A stretch of 64,000 nucleotides of DNA from Catenulispora acidiphila DSM 44928. GTDB lineage: Bacteria; Actinomycetota; Actinomycetes; Streptomycetales; Catenulisporaceae. The notes beneath the pieces were generated by a model. That model was not told the DNA's origin. It was given only the letters and a program-made list of their open reading frames with translations, and did no database searches. This document shows, piece after piece, positions 26,803 to 35,987 of the stretch. A program made the position numbers and the translations under genes. Location: the NCBI RefSeq assembly GCF_000024025.1, contig NC_013131.1, forward strand, positions 7,978,229 through 8,042,228, given 5' to 3'. Numbering within the stretch: the stretch's first letter is position 1; every line of letters starts with the position of its first letter.

Positions 26803-27162
26803 ATGACTACCCGGCCCACCACCGATACCACGTTTTGCACGTACGAGATGAACCTGTATCGCCGATACTTCGACATGGTCGCCTCCGGCCGCAAGACCAT
26901 CGAGGTCCGCGTCCATTACCCCAAGTTGCGCAGCCTGACCACAGGTGACCACATCCGCTTTATTTACGACACAGACAGCGTTCTAACGCGCGTTAAGCGC
27001 GTGGCCCGCTACACCTCGTTCGAGCAAATGCTCGACGCCGAGGACGCCGCGCGGGTCAATCCTGACAGTCCACATGAGCAGCAACTCGTCGACATGCGCC
27101 GGATCTACAGCCCGGAGAAGGAAGCCCTCGGCGTCCTGGCTATCGAAATCGAACTCGCCTGA
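26803..27162 (+). CDS. ASCH-domain protein
   Basis: 119 aa from the ATG at 26803 (GGGAG about 11 nt upstream). The sequence YEMNLYRRYFDMVASGRKTI followed by EVRVHYPKLRSLTTGDHIRF is the typical ASCH/PUA-like beta-barrel start (LxLxxxYFxxIxxGxKTxExR). It ends YSPEKEALGVLAIEIEL, also usual for the family. ASCH proteins are thought to bind RNA or modified nucleotides; some hydrolyse N4-acetylcytidine. The upstream 350 bp hold no gene beyond the 26394 hairpin. It is probably monocistronic. Confidence 0.75.
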   Translation: MTTRPTTDTTFCTYEMNLYRRYFDMVASGRKTIEVRVHYPKLRSLTTGDHIRFIYDTDSVLTRVKRVARYTSFEQMLDAEDAARVNPDSPHEQQLVDMRRIYSPEKEALGVLAIEIELA

Positions 27163-28077
27163 TCAGGCTTACAACACCCTCACTCAAAGGCTCAGTCAGC
27201 GCTCGCTGGCCCCGCAGACCACGTCTTGTCCCATCCGTGTCCCACATGTCTTGAAGCCGCACGATTGGGAAGCATAACGGCAGCTCAGGGCCTTGATCAC
27301 AGACGGTGGAACCGGGCCCCTCACGCCCCACTTCATAACAGAGTGGCCTGGCCCTAAGCAGCTGGTGCAGCGCTTAAGGGCCAGGTCATTGCTGGTTTTT
27401 CGGGGTCGGATCATGGCAGCCGATGTCTCACTGTGGCTCGCTGTGGATCATTGCCAGTCGCTGTTTGTGCCCCATGTGTGTCCCCGTTTCCGCAAGCAAC
27501 CCCCTGGTCCGCGGGTCCAGCTGCCGAACCCAGCGCCACGTCGATGCGCCGCCGGGCCAGCTCATCTTGGTCCGGCCCATTGTCTGTTGCGGAAGTGGCC
27601 CGGGTGTGGCGGCTTGAAGCGGCCGCGGGTCTGCCCGCGGCCGGGTTCCGATCGGTGTGGCCCGGGCTCGGCCGGCAACGGTGACGACGGCAGCCGCACT
27701 GACGGGGCTGCCGGCACCCATGGCGATGACGGTTGTGGCGGAGGGCAAGGGCCGACTCCCTCAAACGGCTTCCACCGGTCTGGCTCGGGCCACACGATGT
27801 CCGCCTTGCCCGTCAGCCAGGCCGGGTGGGCCAGTCCAGACCGCCTCCAGGGAAAACACCCACGAGCGCAACTGGCCCAGGGCCGCTTCAAACCGCCACG
27901 CCCGGGCCACTTCAAACCGCTACAGACAGATCCCGCATTACGAGCTGATCGCCCGCGGAGCCAAACCTGCGGCAATCATGCCAAACGGGTGCGGGCGAAG
28001 TCCGAGACCGGATAGCTTTGCGCTGCCCGGGGGGAGTTCGAGCCCTGCGACGGGCTCGAGGGCGGGGAGGTGCTGGG
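27163..28077. other. About 0.9 kb without a convincing gene, hairpin-rich
   Basis: No frame shows family similarity plus a ribosome site. The stretch holds an imperfect hairpin near 27345-27390 (CCTGGCCCTAAGC against GCTTAAGGGCCAGG), a tight hairpin GGCCGCGGG/CCCGCGGCC near 27621-27642, and the long inverted repeat at 27593-27912. It looks like mobile-element or recombination debris between the ASCH gene and the amyloid-motif pair. Confidence 0.4.
27593..27912. repeat. 32-bp inverted repeat bounding a 320-bp segment
   Basis: Arms 27593-27624 and 27881-27912 match at 30 of 32 positions when inverted (each contains AAGTGGCCCGGG). Outside the right arm a further GCGGTTTGAAG-type unit repeats part of the arm (at 27885-27890 and 27911-27921). 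The size and non-coding interior suit a MITE-like element, but no target duplication was seen. Confidence 0.45.
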
Positions 28078-28452
28078 GTGGATCCGGCGACGTTGGTGGT
28101 GCAGGCGCTGGTCACCGGTGCCAGTGCGGGCTTGGGGGACACTGCCACGGCTGCGGTGTCCGACGGGTACAGCGCGCTGAAGCACGTGCTCGTTCGGCGG
28201 CTGTCCGGTCGGCGCGAAGCGCTGGCGCAGCTCCAGGCGATCGAGGGCGGCAGTGGCGGTTCCACCGATGAGTTGGTGCACGAGCTTGTCGTGGCCGGCG
28301 CTGTCGACGAGCGGCTGCTAGCCGACGCGCGGCGCCTGCTGGCTCTGACCGATCCGGAGGGCAGCACGTCCGGCAAGTATCAGCTCGATCTGCGCGAAGC
28401 ACGCGGCGTGCAGATCGGCGACGGAAATACGCAGCACAACACATTCCATTAG
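28078..28452 (+). CDS. Small protein ending in a RHIM-like amyloid motif
   Basis: 124 aa from a GTG at 28078 with GGGGAGG upstream. The body is helical (VVQALVTGASAGLGDTATAA, then YSALKHVLVRRLSG and DERLLADARRLLAL), resembling a small effector-associated or death-like domain. The last 15 residues are ARGVQIGDGNTQHNTFH. This fits the RHIM core [IV]-Q-[IVL]-G-x-x-N found in animal necroptosis proteins and in bacterial amyloid signalling sequences. The next gene, 47 nt away, encodes a protein starting with almost the same motif. Paired amyloid motifs in adjacent genes usually mean that the first protein nucleates assembly of the second. That functional link is inferred. Confidence 0.75.
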   Translation: MDPATLVVQALVTGASAGLGDTATAAVSDGYSALKHVLVRRLSGRREALAQLQAIEGGSGGSTDELVHELVVAGAVDERLLADARRLLALTDPEGSTSGKYQLDLREARGVQIGDGNTQHNTFH

Positions 28453-28499
28453 GGGCCCGCCGAGGGGACGGCGAGCCGGGGGGAAGGCGAGAGTCAGCC

Positions 28500-29171
28500 A
28501 TGAAGATCGGTCAGGCCAAAGGCGCGCAAGTTGGCGACGGCAACACTCAGCACAACACCTACCTGCCTCCGCAGAAAAGCGGACGCCACAGCGCGCGGGA
28601 CTCATCGCCGGTGACTGTCACTGCCGGCGACAACTCGACCGTCAACACCACGCAGAAGAACACCAATCTGAAGTTCTCCATCCCGATCATCGGCCCACTG
28701 TTCACCTTCGCCTCGGTGCACCCGGTCATCGCCGTGACGACTGCCGCGGCCGTCCTCGGCGGCACGGGAGCGGTGGCGAGCGGGGCGATGTCGAGCTCGA
28801 AGTCGGGTGTGTCCACCCAGCTGGTGCGGGGGTTTCATCTCACCGAAGCGGAAACCGGCGCACAACCGATCGGATACGACTTCTCGCGCACACCACCGGT
28901 GCTAGCCGGACCGAACACAGAAGCCATCTACATCCAGGGCGGATTCGTCTACTCCAGCTCCGGGAAGCTGGCGGAATGGACGGGGGCCACGAACCCCACG
29001 GCGGCCCAGTGCAGCGATGCGGTCGCCAAGCAGCCGGTACGCGAGGTTGTCATCAGCGTCGGCTCGATGACGTGCTACCTGGACTTGAACGGCAACACCG
29101 GCTATTTCACCATCACCTCCAGCCCGATGACTGGCAACTACATCACCATCGACACCGCGCATCTGGGCTGA
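28500..29171 (+). CDS. Membrane protein with N-terminal RHIM-like motif, candidate effector
   Basis: 223 aa. It begins MKIGQAKGAQVGDGNTQHNT, sharing QxGDGNTQHNT with the C-terminus of the preceding protein. A second Asn/Thr-rich stretch follows (VTVTAGDNSTVNTTQKNTNL), also amyloid-like. One clear membrane helix lies at about residues 80-101 (PVIAVTTAAAVLGGTGAVAS). The C-terminal 120 residues look extracytoplasmic and hold two cysteines (AAQCSD, MTCYL) and beta-rich segments. By analogy with amyloid-controlled systems, polymerisation of the N-terminal motif could cluster or open this protein at the membrane. A 14-bp hairpin follows. Confidence 0.75.
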   Translation: MKIGQAKGAQVGDGNTQHNTYLPPQKSGRHSARDSSPVTVTAGDNSTVNTTQKNTNLKFSIPIIGPLFTFASVHPVIAVTTAAAVLGGTGAVASGAMSSSKSGVSTQLVRGFHLTEAETGAQPIGYDFSRTPPVLAGPNTEAIYIQGGFVYSSSGKLAEWTGATNPTAAQCSDAVAKQPVREVVISVGSMTCYLDLNGNTGYFTITSSPMTGNYITIDTAHLG

Positions 29172-29187
29172 GCCGGATAGCGCAGTA

Positions 29188-29234
29188 GCTCGACACGCTA
29201 CGCGGCGGCGGCGGAGCCGTGTAGCGTGTCGAGC
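29188..29234. terminator. Hairpin after the amyloid-motif pair
   Basis: GCTCGACACGCTAC (29188-29201) and its perfect complement (29221-29234) flank a GC-rich loop, 17 nt after the preceding stop codon. Probable terminator. Confidence 0.65.
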
Positions 29235-29421
29235 ACGCAGACAACCTGAACAAGATCACCGCTGGCGGATGCTGACGATCTTTGATGCCGGTGCAGGCGG
29301 CTCGCCTTCTGCCGGAACGACATCTGTAGCGACGCCGATAGCCGGGAGCGACGGGCACCACATACAGCACCCAACGCTTCGCGCGGTCACCACGAGCAGC
29401 AACGACACCGCCGACAGACGC

Positions 29422-29910
29422 TCAGCCCCGCCGCGGCCACCAGAGCCCGCCCGCCGAAGCCTCCGCGAACGGCCCCTCCACCTGCGCCTGAGGCCGGTCC
29501 AGGTACGGCTGCAGCGCCCGCATGAATTGCTGCCGGTCGGTGGAGCGGAACCCGTTGAGCCGGATGACCATCCGGCGCCCCCGGGCATCGCGCAGCCGCA
29601 TCTCCCACCAGGAGTTACCGCGCCCAGCGGCGTGGAACAGCCGGGCCTCAGTCAGCAGCGCCAGGTCGAAGTCCTTGAAGCGGATCACAGAGCGCTGCGA
29701 AAGGGTGGCGCTGCGGACCCTCAGGCAGTTCCGCATGACCGCCGTTCCCATGAGGACGAACGCGACCGCGATGAACCACCAGATGCCGCCGTCGTGCCGA
29801 ACCAGGATCGCCGGCCCCAGCGCCGCCAAGGCCGGGATGCCGGTGAAGAGGCCGACCCAGAACGGCGACGGACCGATCTGTACGTCGTCGGTGTACGGGG
29901 ATCGGCGCAT
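29422..29910 (-). CDS. Membrane protein with two helices and a PH-like cytosolic domain
   Basis: 162 aa from the ATG at 29910 (MRRSPYTDD). Two hydrophobic helices are near residues 17-37 (WVGLFTGIPALAALGPAILV) and 43-60 (WWFIAVAFVLMGTAVM). The remainder is a beta-rich domain (RSVIRFKDFDLALLTEARLF, SWWEMRLRDARGRRMVIRL) and a final helix with RQQFMRALQPYL. This is the layout of small bacterial PH-like membrane proteins. No catalytic motif and no known function. It converges on the amyloid-motif pair. Confidence 0.6.
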   Translation of the reverse strand: MRRSPYTDDVQIGPSPFWVGLFTGIPALAALGPAILVRHDGGIWWFIAVAFVLMGTAVMRNCLRVRSATLSQRSVIRFKDFDLALLTEARLFHAAGRGNSWWEMRLRDARGRRMVIRLNGFRSTDRQQFMRALQPYLDRPQAQVEGPFAEASAGGLWWPRRG

Positions 29911-30065
29911 AGTGCTCAGCCTACTGAGAGGTGTGCCACGGTTCGGCACACAAGCCTCACGCTAATCGCACTTATGCAGGGTGATGACACTTCCACCAGC
30001 AAGATCAATTTTGGCCGCCGATCGGGTACGGTGCGTATGAAATACCGCCCGATAAAGGAAAAAAC

Positions 30066-30524
30066 ATGCAACGTACCCTCAAAGCCGCCATCGGCGCACT
30101 CGCCGCTGTCGCGATGATCGCCCTCACCGCTGTGCCAGCGTCCGCCGCCTCGGCCTCGCGCGCAAAGGACAGCGACGCGGCGTACTTCGTCATGACTGAC
30201 GTCACCCACGAGCAGTTTGTCGTGAGGCTGGACGATCCCACCGAGATCGAGCACGCACGGGACCTGCTGTCAGGCAGAACAACGGACCGGCCGCACGTTA
30301 TCGGACGCATCACGTCCCGCACGGCGCCATACAACCCTCGTTGGAGCTACCACCTCACGCCGAGCACCGTCCACTTCTTCGACTTCGCCATCGAGGTCTG
30401 CGACGCCACGATCCCCTATGTCGAGGAACACCTCGACGAAGCCGGCGGAGCTTTCCTTCCCGGATACGTCTGGTGCGACTGGTCTTCGCGCCTGGTCAAG
30501 GAAATCTCGGCGGTGCAGCCGTAA
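30066..30524 (+). CDS. Secreted protein of the calmodulin-binding/DUF7482-like family
   Basis: 152 aa with AAAGGAAAAAAC just before the ATG. It has a clear Sec signal peptide (MQRTLKAAIGALAAVAMIAL, cleavage after ASA). The mature protein has RPHVIGRITSRTAPYNPRWS, then FFDFAIEVCDATIPYVEEHL and GGAFLPGYVWCDWSSRLV. These motifs define a family of secreted Streptomyces proteins often annotated as calmodulin-binding. Two conserved cysteines (VCD, WCD) could form a disulfide. No enzymatic role is known. Confidence 0.8.
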   Translation: MQRTLKAAIGALAAVAMIALTAVPASAASASRAKDSDAAYFVMTDVTHEQFVVRLDDPTEIEHARDLLSGRTTDRPHVIGRITSRTAPYNPRWSYHLTPSTVHFFDFAIEVCDATIPYVEEHLDEAGGAFLPGYVWCDWSSRLVKEISAVQP

Positions 30525-30538
30525 GCCTCAACGTGCCC

Positions 30539-30577
30539 AGCGTGTCCGGGCCCTGTAATACAGGGCCCGAACACGCT
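30539..30577. terminator. Bidirectional terminator hairpin
   Basis: Arms 30539-30556 and 30560-30577 match at 17 of 18 positions around AAT (AGCGTGTCCGGGCCCTGT). It is placed between the convergent stops at 30524 and 30586. Confidence 0.8.
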
Positions 30578-30585
30578 TTGAAGCG

Positions 30586-32100
30586 TTAGCTGAGGGCGAT
30601 CGATGTGTCGTCGAGGACGAACGACGTTTGGTATTCGTAGTCTTCAGCGCCGGTGAACTTCAGCGTCACGGTCTGCCCGGCGTACGCCGACAGGTCGTAG
30701 GTGTGCTGGACGTAGCCGGTGGAGGCGTTCAGGTTGGAGAGCGTGGCCAGTGTGGCCAGGACGGTGCCGGAGCTGTTGAGGACCTGGACCTTCAGGGTGT
30801 CGTAGGCCTTGGTGGTGCTGGTCTCGGCGGTGTCGGTGTGCAGCCAGAAGCCGAACCGGTAGCTGCTGCAGCCGGTCGGCAGGGTCACGGTTTGGGCGAG
30901 GGTGTCGGTGTGCGCGGAGCCGTTGCCGTCGAGCCAGGCGTTCCATGAGCCGGTGTGGGCCGGTTCGCTGGTGGTGTCGTTGTTGATGATGCCGGAGGTC
31001 GCGGTCCACGGGGTGGCGGTGCCGGTTTCGAAGCCGGGGTTGCCCAGGATTTGGGCTGTGGTGCAGGACGAGGGTGCTGAGGAGCTGCTGGAGGGCGGGG
31101 TGCTGGGCGTGCTGCTCGATGAGGACGGGGGCGGTGTGGTTCCGCTGCCGGCGAGCCAGGCGGTGGCGTTCAGGGCCAGCTGGGCGTCGGTGCCCTTGGG
31201 GTCGTTCCAGCCGTCGAACAGCGAGTTGCCGGACTGGCCGGTGCCGTCGTCGATCGTGGAGGAGTCGCCCCAGATCGCGACCCGGCCGGCGCCGAAGGTG
31301 CTGGTAGTGAAGAACGCGCCGATGGTGCTGCCGGCGGTGGAGCCGGTGGCGTAAAGCAGACCCTTGACGTTCGGGTTGTCGGCGGGCTTGAGCGTCTCGG
31401 TGGTGCCGTTGTAGATGACGCTGCCGGTGACGGTGCCGAACGTGCCGTGCAGGACCGGGTTCGAGGAGTCGCTGATGGCCTTGGGGGTGTCGCTGACGAT
31501 GTTCTTCAGGTCCACGCTGAACCCGAACGGGTCGGTCTTGTCGACCGAGTTGTTGGTCATCAGGTCATTGATGATCGCGGGCGAGTCCCAGCCGTCGTTG
31601 TTCCGGTCGCTGCCGGTGTGGTCGGAGATGAGGAACAGACCGCCGCCGTTCTGCACGAACTTCATCAGCGCGGTCTTCTCCGCGGTGCTGAGCACGATGT
31701 TCGGCTCCGGGAGCACGAACTCGTCGAAGTTGGCCAGGTCGGTCGCCGACGAGGTGCCGTAGGTGATGGCCGAGCCGGAGGGCAGCGTGTCGAGCTGGTA
31801 GTCGCCGGTCTTCTGCAGGGCCACGCCCCAGGAGGAGATCGCCCCGGTCCAGTCGGTCTCCGCCGACGGTGACGGGTTCTGCTTAGTCGGATCCGGTATC
31901 GAGGTGCTGATGATCCAGTCGGCGTTCCCGGCGGTCTCGCCGTGGGCGTCGTCGAACAGCACCCGGTGCTTGGCGGTGGCGGCGTGCGCGTGGCCGCCGG
32001 AGACGACGACGAGCGCGCCGGCGCACACCAGCGCCGCAGCGGTCGCCGCTGCCACGATCGATGCGCCGTATCTGGATTTGAGCAGGGCCGAGTCGATCAT
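30586..32100 (-). CDS. Secreted two-domain protein: GATase-like hydrolase fold plus carbohydrate-binding-like module
   Basis: 504 aa from the ATG at 32100, with AAGGAGAG upstream. The signal peptide ends HAHA after a hydrophobic run. Domain 1 (about 45-320) begins [19 protein letters not shown] and contains [36 protein letters not shown] and [16 protein letters not shown], a Rossmann-like layout like DUF4350/ThuA-type secreted proteins. A Ser/Pro/Thr linker ([15 protein letters not shown]) leads to a C-terminal beta-sandwich of about 140 residues (NPGFETG...[27 protein letters not shown]) typical of carbohydrate-binding or proprotein-type modules. Probably acts on or binds an extracellular polymer. 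Confidence 0.75.
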   Translation of the reverse strand: MIDSALLKSRYGASIVAAATAAALVCAGALVVVSGGHAHAATAKHRVLFDDAHGETAGNADWIISTSIPDPTKQNPSPSAETDWTGAISSWGVALQKTGDYQLDTLPSGSAITYGTSSATDLANFDEFVLPEPNIVLSTAEKTALMKFVQNGGGLFLISDHTGSDRNNDGWDSPAIINDLMTNNSVDKTDPFGFSVDLKNIVSDTPKAISDSSNPVLHGTFGTVTGSVIYNGTTETLKPADNPNVKGLLYATGSTAGSTIGAFFTTSTFGAGRVAIWGDSSTIDDGTGQSGNSLFDGWNDPKGTDAQLALNATAWLAGSGTTPPPSSSSSTPSTPPSSSSSAPSSCTTAQILGNPGFETGTATPWTATSGIINNDTTSEPAHTGSWNAWLDGNGSAHTDTLAQTVTLPTGCSSYRFGFWLHTDTAETSTTKAYDTLKVQVLNSSGTVLATLATLSNLNASTGYVQHTYDLSAYAGQTVTLKFTGAEDYEYQTSFVLDDTSIALS

Positions 32101-32354
32101 TGTCTTGATCTCTCCTTGATGACGTGGGGGGTCATCATTGAGTTTGAGATCAGAACCTTGATCTGTTAAGAGGTACATAAGTGATGATTAGGTAAACTCT
32201 GCTTATCGCGAACGACTTCGGGTGGCTTCCGCGAGGGCAGCCTTCCAGGATCGGGGACGTGACCTAAGGGTGTCAAGGGGCAGGATCACACCTGCCCGGC
32301 GGCGTCGACGCGTACGAGTCGCTGGCCGCGGCAGACCCGGATGCGGATGCGTCC

Positions 32355-33911
32355 TCAGGCGTCCAGTCCTGCTTCGCGGCGGTCGAGGTCGGCTTGCAAG
32401 CGGCGGCGCATGCCGTCAGAGATCTGCTCTTGCGCGGACAGTCGGCGCAGCTCTTCGGATTGCACGCTGAGGACGTCCCGTCGCAGCGCAGCTAAGTCGT
32501 CCAGGAGTCCGGCGTCGGTCTGGGGGTCCAGGCGCTCGGCGTAGCGCTGCCGGAGTCGTTCGACCGCCACTGCGTTCACTGCGCCGACTGCTGCGAGCTC
32601 GTCTAGATATGCCACTGCGGCCTCGTTCATTGCTGCCAGTGCTGCCTGCTCCTTGGCTGCGGCATGCTCTGTGGCGACGGCCAGGCCCGAGGTTTTCACC
32701 ATGCCGGCCAGACTCAGGCCCTGCACGGTCAGCGTGGCCGCTACCACCGCCGTGGTCAGTACGAGCACCAGTCCCCGGCCTGGCAGCGGTGTGCCGTCGG
32801 CGGCGACCAGGGGGATCGACAGCGCTGCGGCCAGCGGCATCACGCCCCGGGTTCCGGACCAGGTCACCACGCGGACCAGCGGCCAGGTCGGGTACCGGCG
32901 GGTCGGGCCGGCCCAGGCCGTCGTCGGCCATACCCACAGCATCCTGATTCCGATCAGTGCCGCTGCCAGCACTGCCGCCTGCCCCGGCCACCAGGAGTTC
33001 CCCGGTCCCAGATCCCGTACCAGTGTCGGCAACTCCAGGCCGATCAGCGCGAACACCACGGATTCCAGCCCGAAGACCACCACGGCGTACACGGTCTGCA
33101 CATGCAGCCGGGTGCGGGCATCGGAGACCCGGTGTCCGAGGCTTCCGGCCGCGACCCCGGCCACCACCACCGCCGTCACCCCCGACACGTCGACCGACTC
33201 GGCCAGCAGGTACGCGGCGTAGGGGGCGACCAGGGCGATCACCGTGTCCAGCACCGGATCGGTGGTGCGCGTACGCACCAGCGCCACCGACGCGGCCAGC
33301 GCCAGACCCACCGCGATACCGCCACCGGCCAGGAGCAGGAAGCGTCCCGCCGCCCCGGCGAGGCTCACCGACCCGCCGGCCACGACCGCCGCGACCGCCA
33401 CCTTGAACAGCACCAGCGAGGTAGCGTCGTTGAACAGGCTCTCGGACTGCACCAGCACCTGGATCCGCGCCGGCAGCGACAGCCGACGGCCCAGTGCGGT
33501 GACCGCCACCGGATCGGTGGAGGCCAGCACCGCTCCCAGCACGAACGCCATCGCCCCGGACAGCGCCGTCAGCGCCAGGGCCAGCGAAGCGATCACCGCG
33601 GCCGTCGCCAGCACCAGACCCAGCGCCAGCACGGTCACCGGCACCCACACCCGGCGCAGATCCCGCGCCGAGATCTCCTCGGCCGAGGCGTACAACAGCG
33701 GCGGCAACACCACCAGCGCGATCACATCCGGGGCCACATGGATCGCCGGCACCCCGGGAACCAGCGCCACGACGATCCCGGCGAGCACCAGCAGCGACGG
33801 CGCCGGAATCCCCCACCGCCCCGCGAACGTGGCCACGGCGGTGCCGAGCACCACCAGCATCACCACGATCCCCACGGCGTGCACCATCAACCAAACCTCG
33901 ATGCGGCTCAT
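32355..33911 (-). CDS. CPA1-family Na+(K+)/H+ antiporter
   Basis: 518 aa from the ATG at 33911 (another at 33887 is possible). About 12 membrane helices, with the CPA1 core: VLPPLLYASAEE, LGAVLASTDPVAVTAL, the ion-binding region SESLFNDATSLVLF (ND motif), and GTRGVMPLAAALSIP. The last about 110 residues are a charged cytosolic tail (EHAAAKEQAALAAMNEAAVA...) likely to be regulatory. The family exchanges protons for Na+ or K+ across the cytoplasmic membrane for pH and salt homeostasis. Monocistronic, with no obvious link to the defence genes. Confidence 0.92.
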   Translation of the reverse strand: MSRIEVWLMVHAVGIVVMLVVLGTAVATFAGRWGIPAPSLLVLAGIVVALVPGVPAIHVAPDVIALVVLPPLLYASAEEISARDLRRVWVPVTVLALGLVLATAAVIASLALALTALSGAMAFVLGAVLASTDPVAVTALGRRLSLPARIQVLVQSESLFNDATSLVLFKVAVAAVVAGGSVSLAGAAGRFLLLAGGGIAVGLALAASVALVRTRTTDPVLDTVIALVAPYAAYLLAESVDVSGVTAVVVAGVAAGSLGHRVSDARTRLHVQTVYAVVVFGLESVVFALIGLELPTLVRDLGPGNSWWPGQAAVLAAALIGIRMLWVWPTTAWAGPTRRYPTWPLVRVVTWSGTRGVMPLAAALSIPLVAADGTPLPGRGLVLVLTTAVVAATLTVQGLSLAGMVKTSGLAVATEHAAAKEQAALAAMNEAAVAYLDELAAVGAVNAVAVERLRQRYAERLDPQTDAGLLDDLAALRRDVLSVQSEELRRLSAQEQISDGMRRRLQADLDRREAGLDA

Positions 33912-34296
33912 CGGGGACCGGCACCTTGGACCGGCACCGGAGACAATCCCCGAGCCGACCAGACTTCCCGGCACACCTAAACCTAGAGCCTAACGATCAG
34001 CACACACGCCCGCTACAAGGGTCACACGCGCCGCCGGAATCGCATCGGTTCGGGGACAGCGTCCAGAAACGGGAGCCTGTATTCCGATGATGCCGGGCTC
34101 ACTGACGCCTGTGGCTCAGGGCCTTCCCCGCGCGAACAGAGCAGGACGGCCGCTGATGGGCCAGTGAACCTGAAACGGACATTCCTCGCGGGAGCACGGC
34201 GCGGGATACGGCTGAACTGGCGGGCACGCCTGGGCACGGCAAGCCGAAAGTCCCGTCTGCGCCGAGCCCTTCGCGTCTTCGTGTGGCGCGGGACTA
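33912..34296. other. Non-coding stretch between the antiporter gene and an IS630 element
   Basis: No convincing gene. It probably holds the antiporter promoter. It ends at the TA target site (34295-34296) of the IS element. Confidence 0.4.
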
Positions 34297-35339
34297 GTGA
34301 ACTGGTTCGGAGATGCGAGAGCAGTAGCGGCAGATCCGGTCGGTGATTTGGTCTGCGGTCTTGGTCCAGATGAAGGATCTGGCTTCCTTGTTCCAGATTT
34401 CGATCCAGACTTCCACGGTTGTGGTGAGAGCTTGCAGTGAGCAGAACACTTCATGTTCCGGGCACCGGCGTAGCAGCTCGGCGAACCATCGCTCGGCCTG
34501 GTTGATCCAGGAGGAGTAGGTGGGGGCGAAGTGCAGTTGGAAGCGTGGACGGCCCGATGGCCCAGCAGCCAGCAGTGCACCACCGGCGCCTTGTGGGGAG
34601 AGAGGTTGTCGCAGATGACGTGGATGTCGGGTGCGACCTGGCGGGCGATGCCGTTCAGGAAGTCCCGGAAGTCAATTGCGCAGCGTCGGGAGTGAGAGTT
34701 TGCCGATGACCTGGCCGGTGGCGGTGTTTAGGGCGGCGAACAGATCGAGGGTGCCGTGCCGGCCGTAGTCGAAGCTGCGCCGCTCGGAGGTGCCGGGCAG
34801 CATCGGTAATACCTGGGCGGTGCGTTGCAGGGCTTGGATCTGGGGCTTCTCGTCGACGGCGAACACCGCGGCGTTGGCCAGCGGGGCCAGATACAGTCCT
34901 ACGATGTCCCGGATCTTGTCGATGAGCAGCGGGTCCAGGGAGATCTTGAAGACCTCGGTGCGCCACGGTTGCGGCCCGAAGACGTGCCAGATCCGCAGCA
35001 CCGACGACGGCGAGATCCGCACCCGGACGGCCAGCTCTCGTTTCGACCAGTGGGTCCCGCCCTCGGGCGCCTGCTCCCAGGTGCGCTGCACCCCCGGACG
35101 CGGCTCGTCAACCAGCCCGTCCAGACGATCGGCCCGGAACCGGGTCCGCCACCGCCGCACCGTGGAGTGGGCGACCTTCACGCCGCAACCTGCGTGTTGT
35201 TCTCACCGACGGCGCAGGCCAAGACGAACCGCGCCCGCAGCGCTAGACCTTGCGCGGTCGAGCGGCGAGACTCCCCGCCAGCCAACGTCCGCCGTTCGGC
35301 CTCGGACAGGATCAGTGGCGCCAATCTCGGATCAGGCAT
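34294..35339 (-). pseudogene. IS630 transposase, frameshifted
   Basis: Starts MPDPRLAPLILSEAERRTLA and continues ALRARFVLACAVGENNTQVA, then shifts frame near 35180 to GVKVAHSTVRRWRTRF. The HTH, winged region and first catalytic acid (AVFAVDEKPQIQAL) follow. Near 34675 the frame shifts again to HVICDNLSPHKAP (second acid), and later PTYSSWINQAERWFAELLRR (third acid, E). It ends EPVH at the element tip. All DDE residues survive, but at least two or three frame changes make the gene non-functional unless they are recoded or sequencing errors. Confidence 0.8.
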
Positions 35340-35423
35340 GTCATCAGCACACCGTCACACCGGAATCTATCGCGATCAAACCACCCAAACGCCAGCTCGC
35401 TCGCAATCTCCGAACCAGCGCAC
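34297..35423 (-). mobile_element. IS630-family insertion sequence with TA target duplication
   Basis: A 1127-bp element. The left end (34297 on) reads GTGAACTGGTTCGGAGATGC and the right end (to 35423), inverted, reads GTGCGCTGGTTCGGAGATTG, imperfect terminal repeats. Both ends are flanked by TA (34295-34296 and 35424-35425), the target duplication of IS630/Tc1 elements. The interior carries one frameshifted transposase gene on the minus strand. The right TA is part of the stop codon of the gene at 35423-35887. Confidence 0.8.
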
Positions 35424-35887
35424 TAGGTGGGCATGGGCAGCGCGACAGGGGTGTTTTGACCGTCCCAGGTGACCCAGATCTCATCCGGCAAAGGGCGGCC
35501 CAGCGATCCAAGCAAGATCATTTTTGCGGACTCCTGTGGACGCAATGCTATCCCTGCGGGAGTTTTACCGGTCTCGGGCGCCAGGTTCCGCCGGTCGATT
35601 GTGACTCCGATAGCGATAGCGCTACCTATGTTGCGCAACAGATAGGCCTCACCGGTGCCCCGCTGTAGAACGAGCTGAGGCCAAGGCTGCTCGGCATCCG
35701 ATAAACTCTGACGGGTTTCAGCGGCGGCCTGACGCTGGTCCGAGATCTCGCGTTCAGCGACAGCGGCAGGTCTCTGTGCCGCGTCGTTTGTTTTTCTCTG
35801 CGCTCTTATGGTGACAACTATCCCGACAGTGGCTGCTGCTCCTGTGGCCCATGTGGCCACATCACCCCATGCGATGGGAAGCGACAT
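35423..35887 (-). CDS. Single-pass membrane protein of unknown function, stop supplied by IS630 end
   Basis: 154 aa. The N-terminus has one membrane helix (DVATWATGAAATVGIVVTIR), followed by a charged coiled-coil-like segment (QRPAAVAEREISDQRQAAAE) and a small beta domain (PWPQLVLQRGTGEAYLLRNI, DEIWVTWDGQNTPVALPMP). Similar short membrane-anchored proteins occur widely in actinomycetes with no known role. Its stop codon lies in the TA target at the right end of the IS630 element, so a few native C-terminal residues may have been lost. Confidence 0.6.
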   Translation of the reverse strand: MSLPIAWGDVATWATGAAATVGIVVTIRAQRKTNDAAQRPAAVAEREISDQRQAAAETRQSLSDAEQPWPQLVLQRGTGEAYLLRNIGSAIAIGVTIDRRNLAPETGKTPAGIALRPQESAKMILLGSLGRPLPDEIWVTWDGQNTPVALPMPT

Positions 35888-35987
35888 GCCACGAAGCTAC
35901 ACCGTAGCGGAAGGCGTTCCAGGCTCAATGGAGATAATCAGCTCCAAGTGCCACGGTCGAAGTTCGCCTCATCGAAGTTAGGAGGCT

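Noticed and set aside
27163-28010. Possible genes on either strand after the ASCH gene
   Set aside because: Translations are Pro/Arg/Gly-rich and lack ribosome sites or family motifs; the region is dominated by inverted repeats.
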